Below are positions 25,184 to 37,479 of a stretch of DNA of 64,000 nt, piece by piece. Origin of the DNA: Mesodorylaimus sp. YZB2_4 (taxonomy: Eukaryota; Nematoda; Enoplea; Dorylaimida; Dorylaimidae); assembly GCA_030248295.1 (NCBI GenBank), contig JASANH010000086.1, positions 62,001-126,000 of the forward strand. The letters run 5' to 3'. The position numbers and the translations under genes are program-made. The notes under the pieces were generated by a model. The model had not been told where the DNA came from. It worked only from the letters and a program-made list of their open reading frames with translations, and did not search any database. Positions within the stretch are counted from its first letter, which is position 1. Each line of letters begins with the position of its first letter.

Positions 25184-25189
25184 TCTGTG
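25184..25189. repeat. Target-site duplication, left copy
   Basis: TCTGTG stands directly outside the left inverted repeat and is repeated at 54297-54302. Polintons make 6-bp duplications through their retroviral-type integrase. Confidence 0.93.
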
Positions 25190-25500
25190 AGCAGCATAGT
25201 ACATACCAAAATCGGTTGGATTTTAACGTGGCAACTTTAGGAATGCACCCTCTAAAAAGTTTAAGTCCGACGATGTCTGCTAGATGGTGGGAGGTTGGCG
25301 CCCCCTAGCGGCGCGTGTCTGGGGTGTCGCGTGGCTGGGTGGTGCGTCAGCTGTCTGGCGCCCCAAGGCGGTTGGCGAGCTTGTCAGCAGCTGTCTGGCG
25401 GCTCCCCCCCTCTAAGCGGTGGGTGTCTGGTTTTAGGGGGTTGGCCCTGGGAGACTGGTTATAGCCCGAGGGTGGAGGGTCGATCTCAAATATTACGCAA
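25190..25500 (+). repeat. Polinton left terminal inverted repeat
   Basis: This is 311 bp, gap-free against the inverse of 53986-54296, with differences near the tip (CACCCTCT/CACCCCCT), in GCCCCAAG(G/C)CGG and at the inner edge. Both repeats keep an apparent open frame, which is only a shadow of the shared sequence. Confidence 0.95.
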
Positions 25501-25735
25501 AGACGCGGGGCGCGCGTGGCGGTGCCAGGAGGCTATAGCTCGGGGCATAAAGTGAATCGGCTATGTTTTGAATCGTACTGTATACAGCAGGCGGAGACGC
25601 AACAAAAAGGAGACGGGACCGTTACGTATTGTCTGACGAAGGGAATTAGCGAGATGGGGTGCGCAATGGAAAAGAAAAATCATCCTTCATCATTTTTATC
25701 GGGCGTCGAGTCGGTTCAAAGTGGGCTAATCAAAA

Positions 25736-27661
25736 ATGCGTACAATTTTGATTTTCGTAAGTTTTTCGCATTGTTAAAAATTGGAAAATAATTTAATTTA
25801 AAATTTTTCAAGGGACTTTTTTCGATTGTGGGTGCTAGCGGCAATTGCCGTTGCTTATCCCAGCCTTCATCATCGCCCGGTTCAATCACCACCACGATGC
25901 TTCGATGCGATGGGGGGCCTATCTACTCGGTCGACGAATACAAAAAGTGCCAGACGGCCTCGACGATTTACCTTTATCGAATCTCCGACCCGTACAACGT
26001 CTGGGCGTTATTGGATATTCGAGATGTGGCGCCTCGGGCAACCAGATTGGAGGGCACGTTTTCGGATTACAACTGTCGCCAATTCTGTCAAAGCCGGTTG
26101 TTGAAAAGTTTTCAAGGTCGTGCCAAGACCAATTGCCGATGCGAGGAGTAAGTGTAATTGTACTAACTATATACGGAGCGAGTGGACTATATAATGGTGT
26201 GTAAGAACACTGAGCGAGATTTGTTTGTTTTACCTATAACTTGTAGGATCTCTGGAAAAAAGGTCGCTCGGCCGCCGACAGAATGGGGCTCTACTAGGCC
26301 CGCATCCGACCATTTTGTCCTAGCCGCCCAATTAGTCGACGCTTCCACGACCAGGCCCTTTATCGCAGCCACCACCACCACCAGGACATCCACCAGGGTC
26401 GCTTCCACGACCAGGCCCTTTATCGCAGCCACCACCACCACCAGGACATCCACCAGGGTCGCTTCCACGACCAGGCCCTTTATCGCAGCCACCACCAGGA
26501 CATCCAGCATGGCCGCTTCCACGCCCCTCGTCGTAGCCGTCATCACCACCGCACCAAGGGTGATCGCTTCCTCGTCCTCGACCCGGCGCTTTGAGGAGCC
26601 TAGTACTAAAAGTATGAGCAACGCTACGCCGAGGACGAGAAACGCAACGACGATGACAACGACGATCGATTCTACAACAGCCGAGCTATCGTCCCTAAAT
26701 TCCTCGGTGGCGTTAGCAGCAACAAGAGCAGTCGGCAAAACGCGTGGATCCCCATCCACAATGACAAATGTTAGAACGAAACGAGAAACTTCGCGATCCA
26801 GGTCGGTGCTTACTGAACTATTGTCGTTTTTGTTTGCAAAACACCTCGGAAAATGTATGTTTTTTTCATTTTAGCAAGCCTCAAGAACGTTTCCCTCTGA
26901 GCGGACCGACGTCGCTAGCCACTCAACACCTGGCCTACGCAAAATGGTGTCTATGTCAATCCGAAACTCCGTCAATTTCGGAAATAGAAGCTACCTTCCA
27001 GCCAACAAAACAGCTAGCCGACTCTCATCAAACGGGAGCTCAAAACGGTAGGTGGGTGGGGGGGGAGAGAGAGAGGACCCGCGTAGTGCGCGTGATCAAC
27101 TAAAATGTTACCTACTTTTTAGATGTTTCGCGACTTTCGGCTTCTAGTAGCAATGGTGCGGAGAGAATAGACGCGCCTGGTGCTTCAACTGCTACAATCG
27201 GGACCAGCACGACCCGCACCCCGAACACCTGGTCGTCGACAGCGCAAACCAATCCAGAGTCGACGACATTTGAAACTGGCGTGCAGAAAAAGGATACACA
27301 CAATGACGACCAACGATTCGGCGTCAAGGATTACGTATTGATCGTTTTAGTGGGCTTACTTATCGTTCTGGTCATCGCCGCTTCGATCAGTTTCCTAGTC
27401 TACAAGAAATGTTCGCCGCAGCGCGGTCGGCACTCGATCAACGTCCCCCCAGTCGTGATGAGCCATTTGTTGGCTCGTAATCGGACCCCATCTCCCCAAC
27501 CTGACCAACAAATTCGTTCGATACAAGGAGAAAATGAAGAAGAACGGGAACAAGCCGGTCCTTCTCACCGACCCCCTCCATCCCAACGAGCCGAGCGCGC
27601 CGTAGTGAGCGTAAAGGCTATTGTACACAAGAAAAATGAACCAAAATCGACTTGGGTGTAA
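25736..27661 (+). CDS. Membrane glycoprotein A: Cys-rich ectodomain, Thr-rich stalk, one TM
   Basis: My exon model is 25736-25756, 25813-26147, 26247-26801, 26875-27047 and 27123-27661. Every junction is GT..AG and frame is kept for 540 aa. Exon 1 plus the start of exon 2 form a signal peptide. Exon 2 encodes a domain of about 100 aa with at least seven Cys. Exon 3 is a mucin-like stalk rich in Thr/Ser/Pro with 20-residue repeats. Exon 5 holds a single transmembrane helix (about 27330-27400) and a proline-rich cytoplasmic tail of about 85 aa. It is a paralogue of the minus-strand gene at 42290-44238, with the same phases at the first two introns (0, then 2). It is probably a type I surface protein; roles in attachment or an envelope are inference. 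It is the leftmost gene and reads inward from the left inverted repeat. Confidence 0.78.
26341..26510 (+). repeat. 60-bp tandem repeat coding the Thr-rich stalk
   Basis: Bases 26341-26400 and 26401-26460 are identical, and a shortened third copy follows to about 26510. Each copy encodes 20 residues rich in Thr, Ala and Arg, the likely O-glycosylated stalk. Exact identity implies recent copy-number change. Confidence 0.9.
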
Positions 27662-27704
27662 TTTTTAATCAAAAATCGTGTTTTGGCAGAAAAAAAACGT
27701 GCAC

Positions 27705-30700
27705 TTACAAATCGAGGGCTGTTGTATGTACGCCGGAGGGCGAAACCACTCGTTTCACGTAAAAGCCAGTGACCCCAACTTTCACAACTTTGGTTGAGAA
27801 CACTCGCGAGGTTTTCTTGCAAAGCTTGAAGCCTCTGTTTTCGGTGATTGTCTCTTCGTTGAACAGAACGGCTTTCAGATAATTTTCTTTGCGTAGTTGA
27901 TTGATCTTTTGAACCCCTTTGGCTTTCCAGATGACTCCTTTCTTATTTTTCCTGATTACGTGATAGAGTTTGCTGGCCGGCGCCACGATCGATTCTCCGT
28001 CCAGCAATTCGGGTTTCCATCTCATGGGCGTGCTAAAAAAGAATAGTGTACTAAAAATATTGTTTTCCCAGGCTCGACTAGGCTTAACTATGCGGGCAGT
28101 TATTCTGGGACGCATTTTTAAAATGGACTCACAATTTATGTTCGGGCGTTAAAGCCAGAATTTTGTCCTTTGCCTCTTCATATTCGGCTCGATCCTCGGG
28201 TGCGACGTGATCATCCAAATTTTCGTGGCAGCCGGAGAAAAAGGCAGAGTCTGAAAAAAAATGTTGATGTACTCGATGTGCTAGTTTTCTATGCGCGTTT
28301 TGTATTACCCGTGTCGATAATGCTAAGGTCGACTTTGTCTCGAAAAAATCGAAATAAAAAATTCCACATGAATTTGTTTAGCTCAATTTCTACAAAAAAA
28401 AGAGAAAATGTGGGGACCGTGGGAATGTAAAAGAAAAACAGGTTCACTTACTCGCCAAGTTCAGGACAGCGACAGCCAAGTGGATAGGTACATTCATGCG
28501 CGATGCTCGTTTGGCCATCGTTACTTGATAGCACTTGTTCGGCACGATCGCAGTTGCGTGTCGAAAACGTGGTTGGGCGGCCAGTTTCAGCGCCTCCTCG
28601 CACGACACGATAACCACTTTGCTATGCTTTTTTCGGTCGATGCAAGTATAACCGTAAATGCAGTTACCTGAAAAAAAGATTTATATTTTAGAAAATAAAG
28701 AGCGTGGAAATTTATCGTTTGCTCAGTCGAGGTTGGTGCCTTTTTTTTGACCCCGCCCGCTATTTCCGATTTGGATGGGCTACATTTTAAAAAAAGCACT
28801 TGAATGGGTCGAGTAAATCTCACCCTATAAAAAATACTTACTTTCCAATTTTTTGGCGTTGCTTCTCGCCGATTGGCCTTGTTCTTGAGCTGAAACAAAC
28901 AAAATCACAAAATAGTAGCAGTATGCGCATCTACAGTACTCAAAACTAGTTTTTTCGCCCCATTTACTAGGTAAAGGCGCGGTCGATACTTACACAAAAA
29001 GGTGGAAAATTTGAAAACCTCAAAATTGTAGTTTTGGTTTTACCTCAAATTGCCTATTTTTTCCCAGAACTTAAACTATATATTAGGTGCGCATAACTTA
29101 CCGAGAATCCTAGCGTTCAGATTATTCATAAAATACTCCTTATAAATTGGGTTCAAGCGATAATAGATGGCTTGAGACACGTTTGTTACCGAAACGTTAA
29201 ATTCTTCCACCAAATGCTTCAAATAGGTGGTCAGAATCGTGACTTGTTTGGCCCCCAAAGTGCTAACCAGTAATCTTTGTGGTCGTTTCAATAGATTACG
29301 CTTCTCAGCGTAATCCTTCATGACTCCCTTCAAGTCGTTCCTGCCTTTAAGAAAAGGATAGAAATATTAAAAAATATTCTCACACGAATCGATTATCCGC
29401 ACTTTACCTATTTCACGATTCACAAAAATGGGAGGAAAACGTTGAAAATGAGCGCGTTTCTCCTGATCCTCGATTTCCAAATCGCAAGTCACGAAACCCG
29501 TGAATCGACCAGCCAAGACCAAGTTCAATAGTTGCTGTCCAGTTAGCTTATTTGGAATGTTGTAATAGGGGAATTCCTTTCGACAATATGCAATCAAATC
29601 CGGATCGCGAGGAATTTTGGGAAAATTAATATCATTGACCTTGGAATCGTGAATCATGCCTCGTTGAAGAAGAAATTCGCACTCGTACATTATGACAACC
29701 TTGTGATTGGCGAAGAGCGAATACTTTTGCAAATGTTCATCGATTCGGGCGGTCCGTTCTTGTCGTTCCGCCCATAGAATTTGATCAGATTCTGAGAGGG
29801 AGCGGTATCGACGTTCATGCGCCGGATCTCGACATTGATCGAGGGCGTGAGCGTGCCAAAAGCACTAAAACAAAATAAAAAAAGGTTTTCGTTTTATAAA
29901 AGAAGAAAATAATAAAAATTTGTCTTACCCCGTGAAATTGTTCAATAAGCTTGCAATTGGGACAATAAGCATCCACTGGAATGGACAATGGGCCTAATCG
30001 CAGTTCGATACCTGAAAAATGTTACCATAAGCGATTGTGAGATTAGCACCAACTCCACTCACCGCTATAATATCGCGAAATGGGCTGATGATTGTGACAG
30101 GTGCCGAGCGTGCGATGCAGGTGGCAGGAGTAGCTTAGCCATTCGACCACGCGTCTCCAATACAATTCAGTTTGGCAACTTTTCAAAATGGTCGTTTCCA
30201 ACGGATATTGGACATTTTCCTCCTCCTCCTCGCCCCACTTTTTCTCAGCATCGTCCAGACAGTCGATGAGCGCGTCCAACATGTCGGACGCAGTGTCCTC
30301 GATCATCGAATCGCCAGCCGGTCCGTTGCTTCCAACCATTGGAGTTGGATCGTTTTGAGATAAATGGCAATTATTGACAAATTGATCTCGATCAAAATTC
30401 ATTTCCTCCTCGTTTTGCAGCCGCTGCGACGATGGCGACTCGGCCGCTTGATAACGTGCGTTGGGACTGTGAGGATAGTCCGTCGTGGAGGATGAGGACC
30501 TCTCCTCAGCAGCATCCAGGCAGTCGATGAGCGCGTCCAACATGTCGGACGCAGTATCCTCGATCGTCGACTCGCCGCCGTCGCTTTCGTCACTCGCTCC
30601 CTTGCTTTCAGCCGTTGGAATTGGATTGGTTTGGAATAAATGTCCATTATTGATCGATTGCTCCCGATCAAAATTGAGCGCAGCGTCCGAGCTTATTTCT

Positions 30701-33700
30701 GGCTCGTTTTGCATCTGCTGCGGCGATGGCGACTCGACCACTTGATAATGTACGCCCAGACCGTGAGGCAAGTCCAACATGAAGGCTGAAGGATATCTGA
30801 AAAGAAAAAAGCATGACAGCAAGCCGCACAACCCGTTTCCATTCTCCCCCTTCCCCTAAAAAAGGGCTGTTTGCTTACAAAGAATTGACGTCGAACCCGA
30901 AAATGTTTTTTACCAAGGCCCCGGAAGGTACTCGCGTTACATCGACCTCCTGATAGCGATTGAAAACAATGCTCGGTCTAAACAAGAAAAAATGAGGAAC
31001 AAAAAGTTTTGCCTCGGTTCAGCCCGCAAATCTTACCCAGCCACTAGGCTCTTCCTGAAAAGGTCGTATAAATCTTGATGTTTTCGGTTATAAGTTTGAA
31101 TCATGCTAAATGGCCGCGTCTTTGCGAGAAACCTCACAAAGTTTTCCCAACTTAATCCTGGATACAAATAAAACATTCTGAAACTGCGTGGCGGAGACGA
31201 ATAAAGCATAAAAAATTACCACTGAGAGATAGAAAGCCCTTGAAAGGATCGATCCCATTCTCCATCGTCCAGTAATCGTACAAATTCTTCAACGCCAACA
31301 TCAATGAGGTAACATCAGCCTAAAAAATAACATAAACAAAAGTAATTGTGCATTTTAATCGTGATCTCACCTCGTTGTAGAGTCTCAACAACATTTTTAA
31401 ATCTTGCACATTATTACGAGCCCAAAAATTTTCCACTTTTTCGTACTTTTCGGGAGTCATAATCTCGTTTCGCAGCCAATTATTGAAGCATTTCATCGGT
31501 GGCAGTTGAGTTTCTTTCAATCTCGGTATGGTGATATAATCGTAAGGATATATGCCGTCCAGTTTGCCGTCCTCGTCGCTCACATTCCAAGTTTTGAGAA
31601 AAGTCTGAAAGAAAATTAATTTTTGAACTTTGGCGCCAATAGACCGCTTATCGCAATTAGTATCTACGATTCCCGCTGTTGCTACCCAACGTATTTAGCA
31701 CCAGTTAAAAATACAACACGTATTTCCTACCCGTTGAAATGGAAACTATTCTAAAAAAGCACTCACCTTTAAGGGCATGGGGGACGTGTAATTGAAAGCA
31801 TCTAGAAAGACCAGATTCGGCGTATAAATTGCTGAATATCGCTGATGCTTAGTAATGGCGCTGATACATGAAGAATCTTTGCCCGATTCTTCGTATTGAC
31901 GGCATAGGGCGGGCAGTAAAAATCGTTTCATGACCTGAATATCGAACGATCCCGATGCGTAGCCCAAACACGGCATTTGGCTCAAATATTGATCGAGTTC
32001 TAACCATAATTTTGAAATTAACGCAAAAGTTTTCCCAGCCAATCGCATATTTTCAATCTCGACTAAATTAAAGCCATCGGCCAGAAGTCGAACTTGCGCT
32101 TCCGATTCGGCCACCCGTTTGCTCAATTTCGCACCACCACCAGCACCAGTACTGCAGCGAACAGCTTTTAGCACCCTTTCGTAAGGCTTGTGCAAAGTTT
32201 TATAAAAATTCATTTTTGAACGTATTTGATCCAAGTAGGGTTTAAGTCTGGCCGACATTAACCTTTTCGCTTCGACCGAAGCAGCAAAAATAAAATCCAC
32301 GAAGCGCGCGACGATATCTTCGGCCCCTCGTTCGCAATCCTCTTCATCTTCGTTGCAGAAAAACTGTACCTTGTCAAAGTTTTTAAAATTTCCTTGGACG
32401 CAAATCGAAATAGGAGACAGTTCGTATAAAAATACCAAACGTTGACATTCGTGGCAGCATTCGAAGCCCAAAATTCCGATCAAATCGGATTTGGACTCAT
32501 CCAAAACGGGCGTAATCCAGGCTGTCAAAGTTTGACCGAACGAGTCCTCGGTCGAAGGCAGGGCTGCTTCTACTCGGGCGTACGCATCCGCCCAGTCTAA
32601 AATGGTCATCGGCGATCCGGGAGTTGAAAAATCGTTGAAAAAATAGCAAGTTTTTAAAATTTCGTATTCTAAGGTCTCTCGATTTTCAACGCAAAGCATG
32701 AGCCGAAAATCCGTCGCTTTTACATCGGCTTTGGTCTCTCTGGACACCAATGTCAACGCACAAATAATGTTCTCCCTAATTTCAGAATTTGTCATTTTGA
32801 AAATAGTTTCGTCCTCATTTTCAATGAATTTTCTTCCACTCTTTGTTTGAACTAGCCGCACATCGTTTTCGGATTTTGGCGGAAAACACGTTCGAACCCT
32901 AATCTTCTTATAGCTCGAACGATTCGAAGAAAAAACAGTAAATTTTGATGACAAAAATTTACTCAAGTCATCGCCCACATTTTTCGGTTGATAATCGGCT
33001 TTGGACTCGTGATCGGTCGTCCAAGCGGGCGGCCTATACTTGCGGCATAATTTCAAATCGTTTCCGACATAATTACTATTTTCGCTATTTAAATCTCTTA
33101 TGGCGTACCGATCAGTATCGGGAGCAGAAAAATCATCGGCGAAATTTGACTGTCTAGATGGCGTAATAGTTTCAATATCGTATACGCAACGAAAAGGATA
33201 AAATTGAAGAGAAGGTGGAATATTGATTCCACAATTGGCTGATATTTTATGAAATAAAGTGACTCGTGGTCCGACGCAACCTCCATTGAATATCTCTCGG
33301 GTTTCACCCTTTTTACACGGCTCTCCATTTTTTCGACCAAACAAATGACGATTTAAATCGCGATGAGACTTGAAAATTAAGTTGCACGATGTACACGTGA
33401 AACTAAAATAATTATGAAAATTAGTTTCGCTTTGATAAAATTACATTCTAACAACATTGGCCTCTCGCCAAGAATGCGCCACGTCTTGCGCCAAAAGCAC
33501 TAAATTATGGTAAAATTGAGATTCGAATAGCGGTTACAGCAGGAATACGGCGCTCCCATTTTGGGCGCTCAGCTGGGCCATCTGCGCACCACTTTATCGC
33601 CGCGCGGAGGGGCGGGCGTTGACCAGAGGGCGCGGAAGGGAGGGAGGGAGGTGAGGGACCGTTACAGTAATATTACTAACCTGAATCCAAACCTCATTTT

Positions 33701-35158
33701 TACCATGTTTGCAGTGCGTACACGAGTGTGGTAAAATTAAGGTTGGGATTAAAATTAAATGAAGCGGTTACAGTAATACCTCAAAGGCAGTTGCAACAAC
33801 TATTGGCAAGATGGCGGCTCGAAAAGGGGCTGTTTTGCGGGGTTCGCTTACCTTTTGGCTAGTCGCCGATGATTGGAAATTAGAAAAAAATGATTCGACC
33901 ATTGCATCAAGTGAAGAGTTTTGCAATTTGGATAAGCGTCCACTGATCTTCTGATCACTTTAACCCGGACACTGTCTTCGTTCGAACCATCTCCTTCAAA
34001 AGTCCAGACTTGAATCGAAATTTGGAAACACGCTTCGGCTCGATGTAAATCGGCCAACATCATTCCAGGGAATTTATCGATTCTCACACGCTTCGACGCC
34101 AGCTTGTTATCCATCAAGTAGTCCTGGTAAGTGTGATAAAGATTTTTCGTTTCCTGTTCAATGTCTCTAAATTGTTGAAGTTTATGGGCGGCGAGACAAC
34201 GAAAAAAACAAATGTTTTTCTCATTTTTCTTTGCACCGCGCCAATCATTTTTTAGAAATGCGTGAATGTGTTTGCTGTTGGCGATAAATGGTGGCAGATC
34301 TTGGGTGCGAAAATTTGGTGAACCAATGGGCAAGTCACCCACAAAATTGACGAAAACGACCAGAGACAAATAGGTCAAAAATTGCCACTAAAAACAAATT
34401 AATAGTTTAAGACTTGAGTTAATTTAATCGAGCAAAAAAATTTTGCCTACTTTTGTGTCTTCTCTTTGAAGACTACATTGCGCCACGAGATCAGTTTCGT
34501 TCAATGCATCAATCGCTAAATCCATAGACGATTGATCCATTATTAAAGGTGGCTGATCACGGTCGTAATAAACAAAGGAATTTGAATTGCCGATAAAGGT
34601 CCTTATTGAGCCGTAAGCGTCGGCAGATTTCTCGGCCTCACTCTCCAATCTGCTCAATAAAAATGAAAAGGCAAGATTTAGCTTGAATGCAGAATTTTGT
34701 TCGAGAAATATCTAAAAAGTTTGGGGTAAAATATTTAGGTTTTGTGCTGGATATTAGCCTAAAACACAACTTACTGCTCGGAAATAATGCTTAACTCTTT
34801 CGAGAATAATTGGAGCGAATAGTGGAAGACGTATCGTGTATATTTTCATAATTTTCAAGTCGGTCGTATGAGTTCTAGTCGAATGATAATTTTCCACAAT
34901 CGCGTTGTAAATTTCCTGGTCCTGAGGCGACCACCCTAGTCCGAATTCTTCCGGTTCTGGGCAGATAATTTGATCTTCCAGCGGCATGCCGATGTCTCGG
35001 GCCGTTTGCCAAGTCGACTGAAAATTGTCAGATGCAGTTGGCACGGCGTAGGGGATCGACTCGAGACCCCAAAATCTCGGGTTGTCCGGATCAAAGGCTT
35101 CTTCGTCGTGCTCGCTGTCCGCATGATCGTTGGCTAGATTTTGAATCGCTTCCGCCAT
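27705..35158 (-). CDS. PolB: Protein-primed family B DNA polymerase, 17 exons
   Basis: Exons (minus): 35158-34775, 34711-34451, 34387-33852, 33402-31767, 31604-31371, 31319-31220, 31157-31037, 30977-30879, 30796-30063, 30011-29929, 29864-29408, 29344-29102, 28889-28842, 28667-28452, 28389-28309, 28250-28133, 28032-27705. All are GT..AG and the total is 1892 aa without a stop. In order: a CFFRCLA block and C2H2 finger (N-terminal third), Exo I (DIET, about 33170), Exo II (SGSFD), Exo III (Y-x3-D type), motif A (D-x-x-S-L-Y-P type, across the exon 8/9 border), an acidic duplicated insert, a CPNC..FHG/CFWH block, motif B (N-x-x-Y-G type) and motif C (DTDS type, across exons 15/16). All catalytic residues are present. 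It would replicate the element from a terminal protein. It is divergent from the integrase across 200 bp. Confidence 0.95.
30240..30750 (-). repeat. Duplicated acidic insert within the polymerase
   Basis: Exon 9 holds two copies of an approximately 80-aa acidic segment. Each begins with Y-Q-(V/A)-(V/A)-E-S-P-S, contains NFDR(E/D)Q and ends with TASDMLDALIDCLD. They lie between motif A and the following Trp/Cys-His block, where relatives have only a short linker. Confidence 0.9.
33405..33851 (-). other. Long intron 3 of the polymerase gene with GC-rich core
   Basis: At 447 nt this is several times longer than the other introns (about 45-75 nt). Its core (about 33541-33665) is GC- and CpG-rich. 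Imperfect direct copies of TGGTAAAATT..GCGGTTACAG flank it at about 33508-33540 and 33729-33768. This may be a small inserted element or a regulatory segment. Confidence 0.55.
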
Positions 35159-35357
35159 GTTAGACAATTCAAAAAATGACTGGCGCGCCGGCGGGTGTCC
35201 AAGTACCCTCGTTTGTACAGTACGCACTGACTGCGTTGGGTGGTCGGTAGGTGGGCAGGCGGGCAATGTAGTTGGTTATCGCTGTTGGCGGGAGATTTTG
35301 TAAAAAACGCACGCAGCCCATCTGGCGCCCTTGTTGAAATTATGTCATTTTTTAGAA
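35159..35357. promoter_or_regulatory. Divergent promoter gap between polymerase and integrase
   Basis: The two start codons face apart with 199 bp between them, so both promoters must lie here. I see no TATA box. A BssHII-like GGCGCGCC word and GGTCGGTAGGTGGGCAGGCGGG are the only striking elements. Confidence 0.5.
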
Positions 35358-36826
35358 ATGAAAAAGTGGTTGGAAAAGCGACGAACCAAAGACGACGAGA
35401 TTCGTCATCTTTACACTGCGCTAGATTTCGACGATGGTGATAGGTCTGTTCCGGGGCCTTTAGGCGCGAAAAGGACATTTTACGAGGCCGTAAAAAAACG
35501 TTTTGGTCGTGTAAAGAAACGGACAGTGGATCGAGTGTTACGAGATAGCGCGGCCTACAATCGATTCAGATTACCCAATTGGAAATTTCCTCGTCGTCCA
35601 GTTGTTGCCTACAAGGTGGCTGAGGTTAGCGAAGCCATTTTACCTCATAGCTTACATTTGGTCTATGCTATTCTCTTTTCTCGGTTTCTTTTAGATTTTA
35701 CAACTCGATCTCGCTTTTATGAATGATTTGAGTCGGGCTCAAAGCTCGCCTTACATGTTGGTATGCACGTGCACCCTTTCGACGTTCACAATTCTTCGAC
35801 CACTCGCTTCGAAGACGGTCGAAGCCACCGCTAATGCCATGGAATCAATCCTGGACGAAATTGCTCGAGATGAACGTAAACGAGTAAAAATTATATTCTC
35901 AGACAAAGGTGAGACGGAGAATATCGATTTTTAATCTATAGTTTATGCTCGTTTTATTATTTTATTTCGTTAAAGAACGTTTTCTTTTTTTTCACGTATT
36001 TCAGGAGGGGAGTTTTGCGGACGCGCTTTCGATTCTATGCTTCAGAAGAGAGGCATTTTACATTTTCTCTCAACCGGAGGCATCGGCGCTCCACTGGCCG
36101 AGGCCAAGGTGCTTCAGTCGAAAAGACTAATTTACAAGTGAGTCACCAGACGCGTGCTGACGCATTTATCATTTATTCTGTCAAACTTTTAGATATTTGA
36201 GCGTACATACGAGGGACAATATTCGAAAACTATTGCCCGACATTCAGCGATTGATTAACGAGACTCCGAGCAGAGTTCTTCCTCAAAATTGGTCTCCCGC
36301 TCAAGTGTGGTCCGATCCAGAACGCAAAGGAGCATTGGTCGCTCATTTTCGATTCCAGAAGCGACGAGACAAATTTGAAAAATTAGGATACCCTAAAAAT
36401 TTTTCTTTTCAACTCCATGATGTCGTAAAATTGCAGCAAGATCAATTTGCTGGAAAATTGGGCACAAAAAGCTCCCAAGGACAAGTTTACGGGCCCGAAC
36501 TATGGACGGTTGTGGAACGCTTGCCGACCATTCCTCACACTTATAAGCTTCAAGATTCCGCCGGCCAGTAAGTAGTCTTTTTTTAATTGTCCCCTTTGTT
36601 GAGAAGGAAATTGATTTTTCTTGAAATCGGCTGAGTTAAAATGGATTCTGTAACGACGGGCCCGCCCGCCCACTTTTATAGAATGACCTACTTTAGGGAG
36701 GGGGTGTGGTGAGGTTTGTCAAGTTTTCTCGCGCGACCCTCGTTGTTTCTTCTCGATAGAAAATGGCAGATGGTATTCGAGTTGGTTTCGGATGGGCAAA
36801 ATTCCGAGGCAAAACTAGTAACTTAA
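35358..36826 (+). CDS. INT: Retroviral-type integrase of the Polinton
   Basis: Exons 35358-35624, 35695-35908, 36005-36137, 36193-36567 and 36760-36826 give 351 aa with every junction in frame. The N-terminus is basic and helical. The DDE core has the first Asp in QLDLAF (exon 2), the second in FSDKG at the end of exon 2, and the Glu in the PLAEAK block about 33 residues later (exon 3). The C-terminal part has the VVKL..GPELWTV..YKL layout of an SH3/chromo-like module, finishing in a short last exon. It would join the element ends to the target with a 6-bp stagger, which matches the TCTGTG duplication seen. ATG 35358 is the first in frame. The catalytic triad is intact. Confidence 0.93.
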
Positions 36827-36910
36827 AATCGAGAAAAATCCTTTTTTATTTTTTGAAATTTTGATTGAGATAAATGAAAGAATGAGAAATGCTAGTATAA
36901 TTCTCTGGGA

Positions 36911-37357
36911 ATGCTAAAATTATCGCATTTGGCTGGGCTAGAAGTTATCAAGGCTTTTTTCCATCAACCCACGAATTATGACGTCATTTTCAACGCAAGA
37001 ACTGATAGCGATATTATCTTGACGGTCGTCATAAATGAACCTAGTTTGCTCGGTGATATTGCGCGAATAGCTGATGCGCGTTTCGAAGCGACCAATCGGT
37101 CAGTTTGGACTCCTGGAATACGAGACAAATTGATGCAAATGCGGGAGGAAGTGTGGTGTGTCGAGCGTTTGAATCGTGCGGATTTCGCATTATTGCCTTG
37201 CGAAGATTGGGATATTGACTCCTTTTGCGAAATTTTATCTACTGAAAGTGTCGCGAGATGTTTTGAATTGCGGAGAGGATACGAAATGAATGGAGAATAC
37301 GTTTTGGACTTTTGGCAATTGAGTACTTTTGAGCGAAAAAATAGCATTATAAACTGA
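36911..37357 (+). CDS. Unknown 148-aa protein
   Basis: This is a single-exon frame 85 bp after the integrase on the same strand. It is acidic (pI likely near 5), has two Cys near the middle (EEVWCVER, LLPCEDWD) and ends in DFWQLSTFERKN. It has no signal peptide or transmembrane helix. I do not recognise the family. Its position between integrase and capsid genes suggests an element-specific virion or regulatory protein. It lacks the His-Asp/Glu-Cys layout expected for the adenain-like protease often found here. Confidence 0.6.
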   Translation: MLKLSHLAGLEVIKAFFHQPTNYDVIFNARTDSDIILTVVINEPSLLGDIARIADARFEATNRSVWTPGIRDKLMQMREEVWCVERLNRADFALLPCEDWDIDSFCEILSTESVARCFELRRGYEMNGEYVLDFWQLSTFERKNSIIN

Positions 37358-37479
37358 GGAACTTCTATTCAAAAAAATGTTGGGTGAATATTTATTTGAT
37401 AATGCAGATTGTGAAATTTCTTAAAACGAGCAATCCTAACCTTTTTATAAAAATTCATTTTTTTCAGAAATTTAAGTCA

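Noticed and set aside
25295-25555. Cys/Gly/Trp-rich ORF in both Polinton inverted repeats
   Set aside because: It exists because the terminal repeat is open by chance; the same frame appears in both repeats and lacks a domain or splice signals to a gene.
26187-26759. 190-aa minus frame rich in Val/Leu opposite the glycoprotein A stalk
   Set aside because: It arises from the complement of Thr/Ala codons in the tandem repeat; the plus frame fits the spliced gene.
36976-37347. 123-aa minus frame opposite the unknown 148-aa gene
   Set aside because: The plus frame has the ATG, sits in line with the integrase, and has the more protein-like composition.
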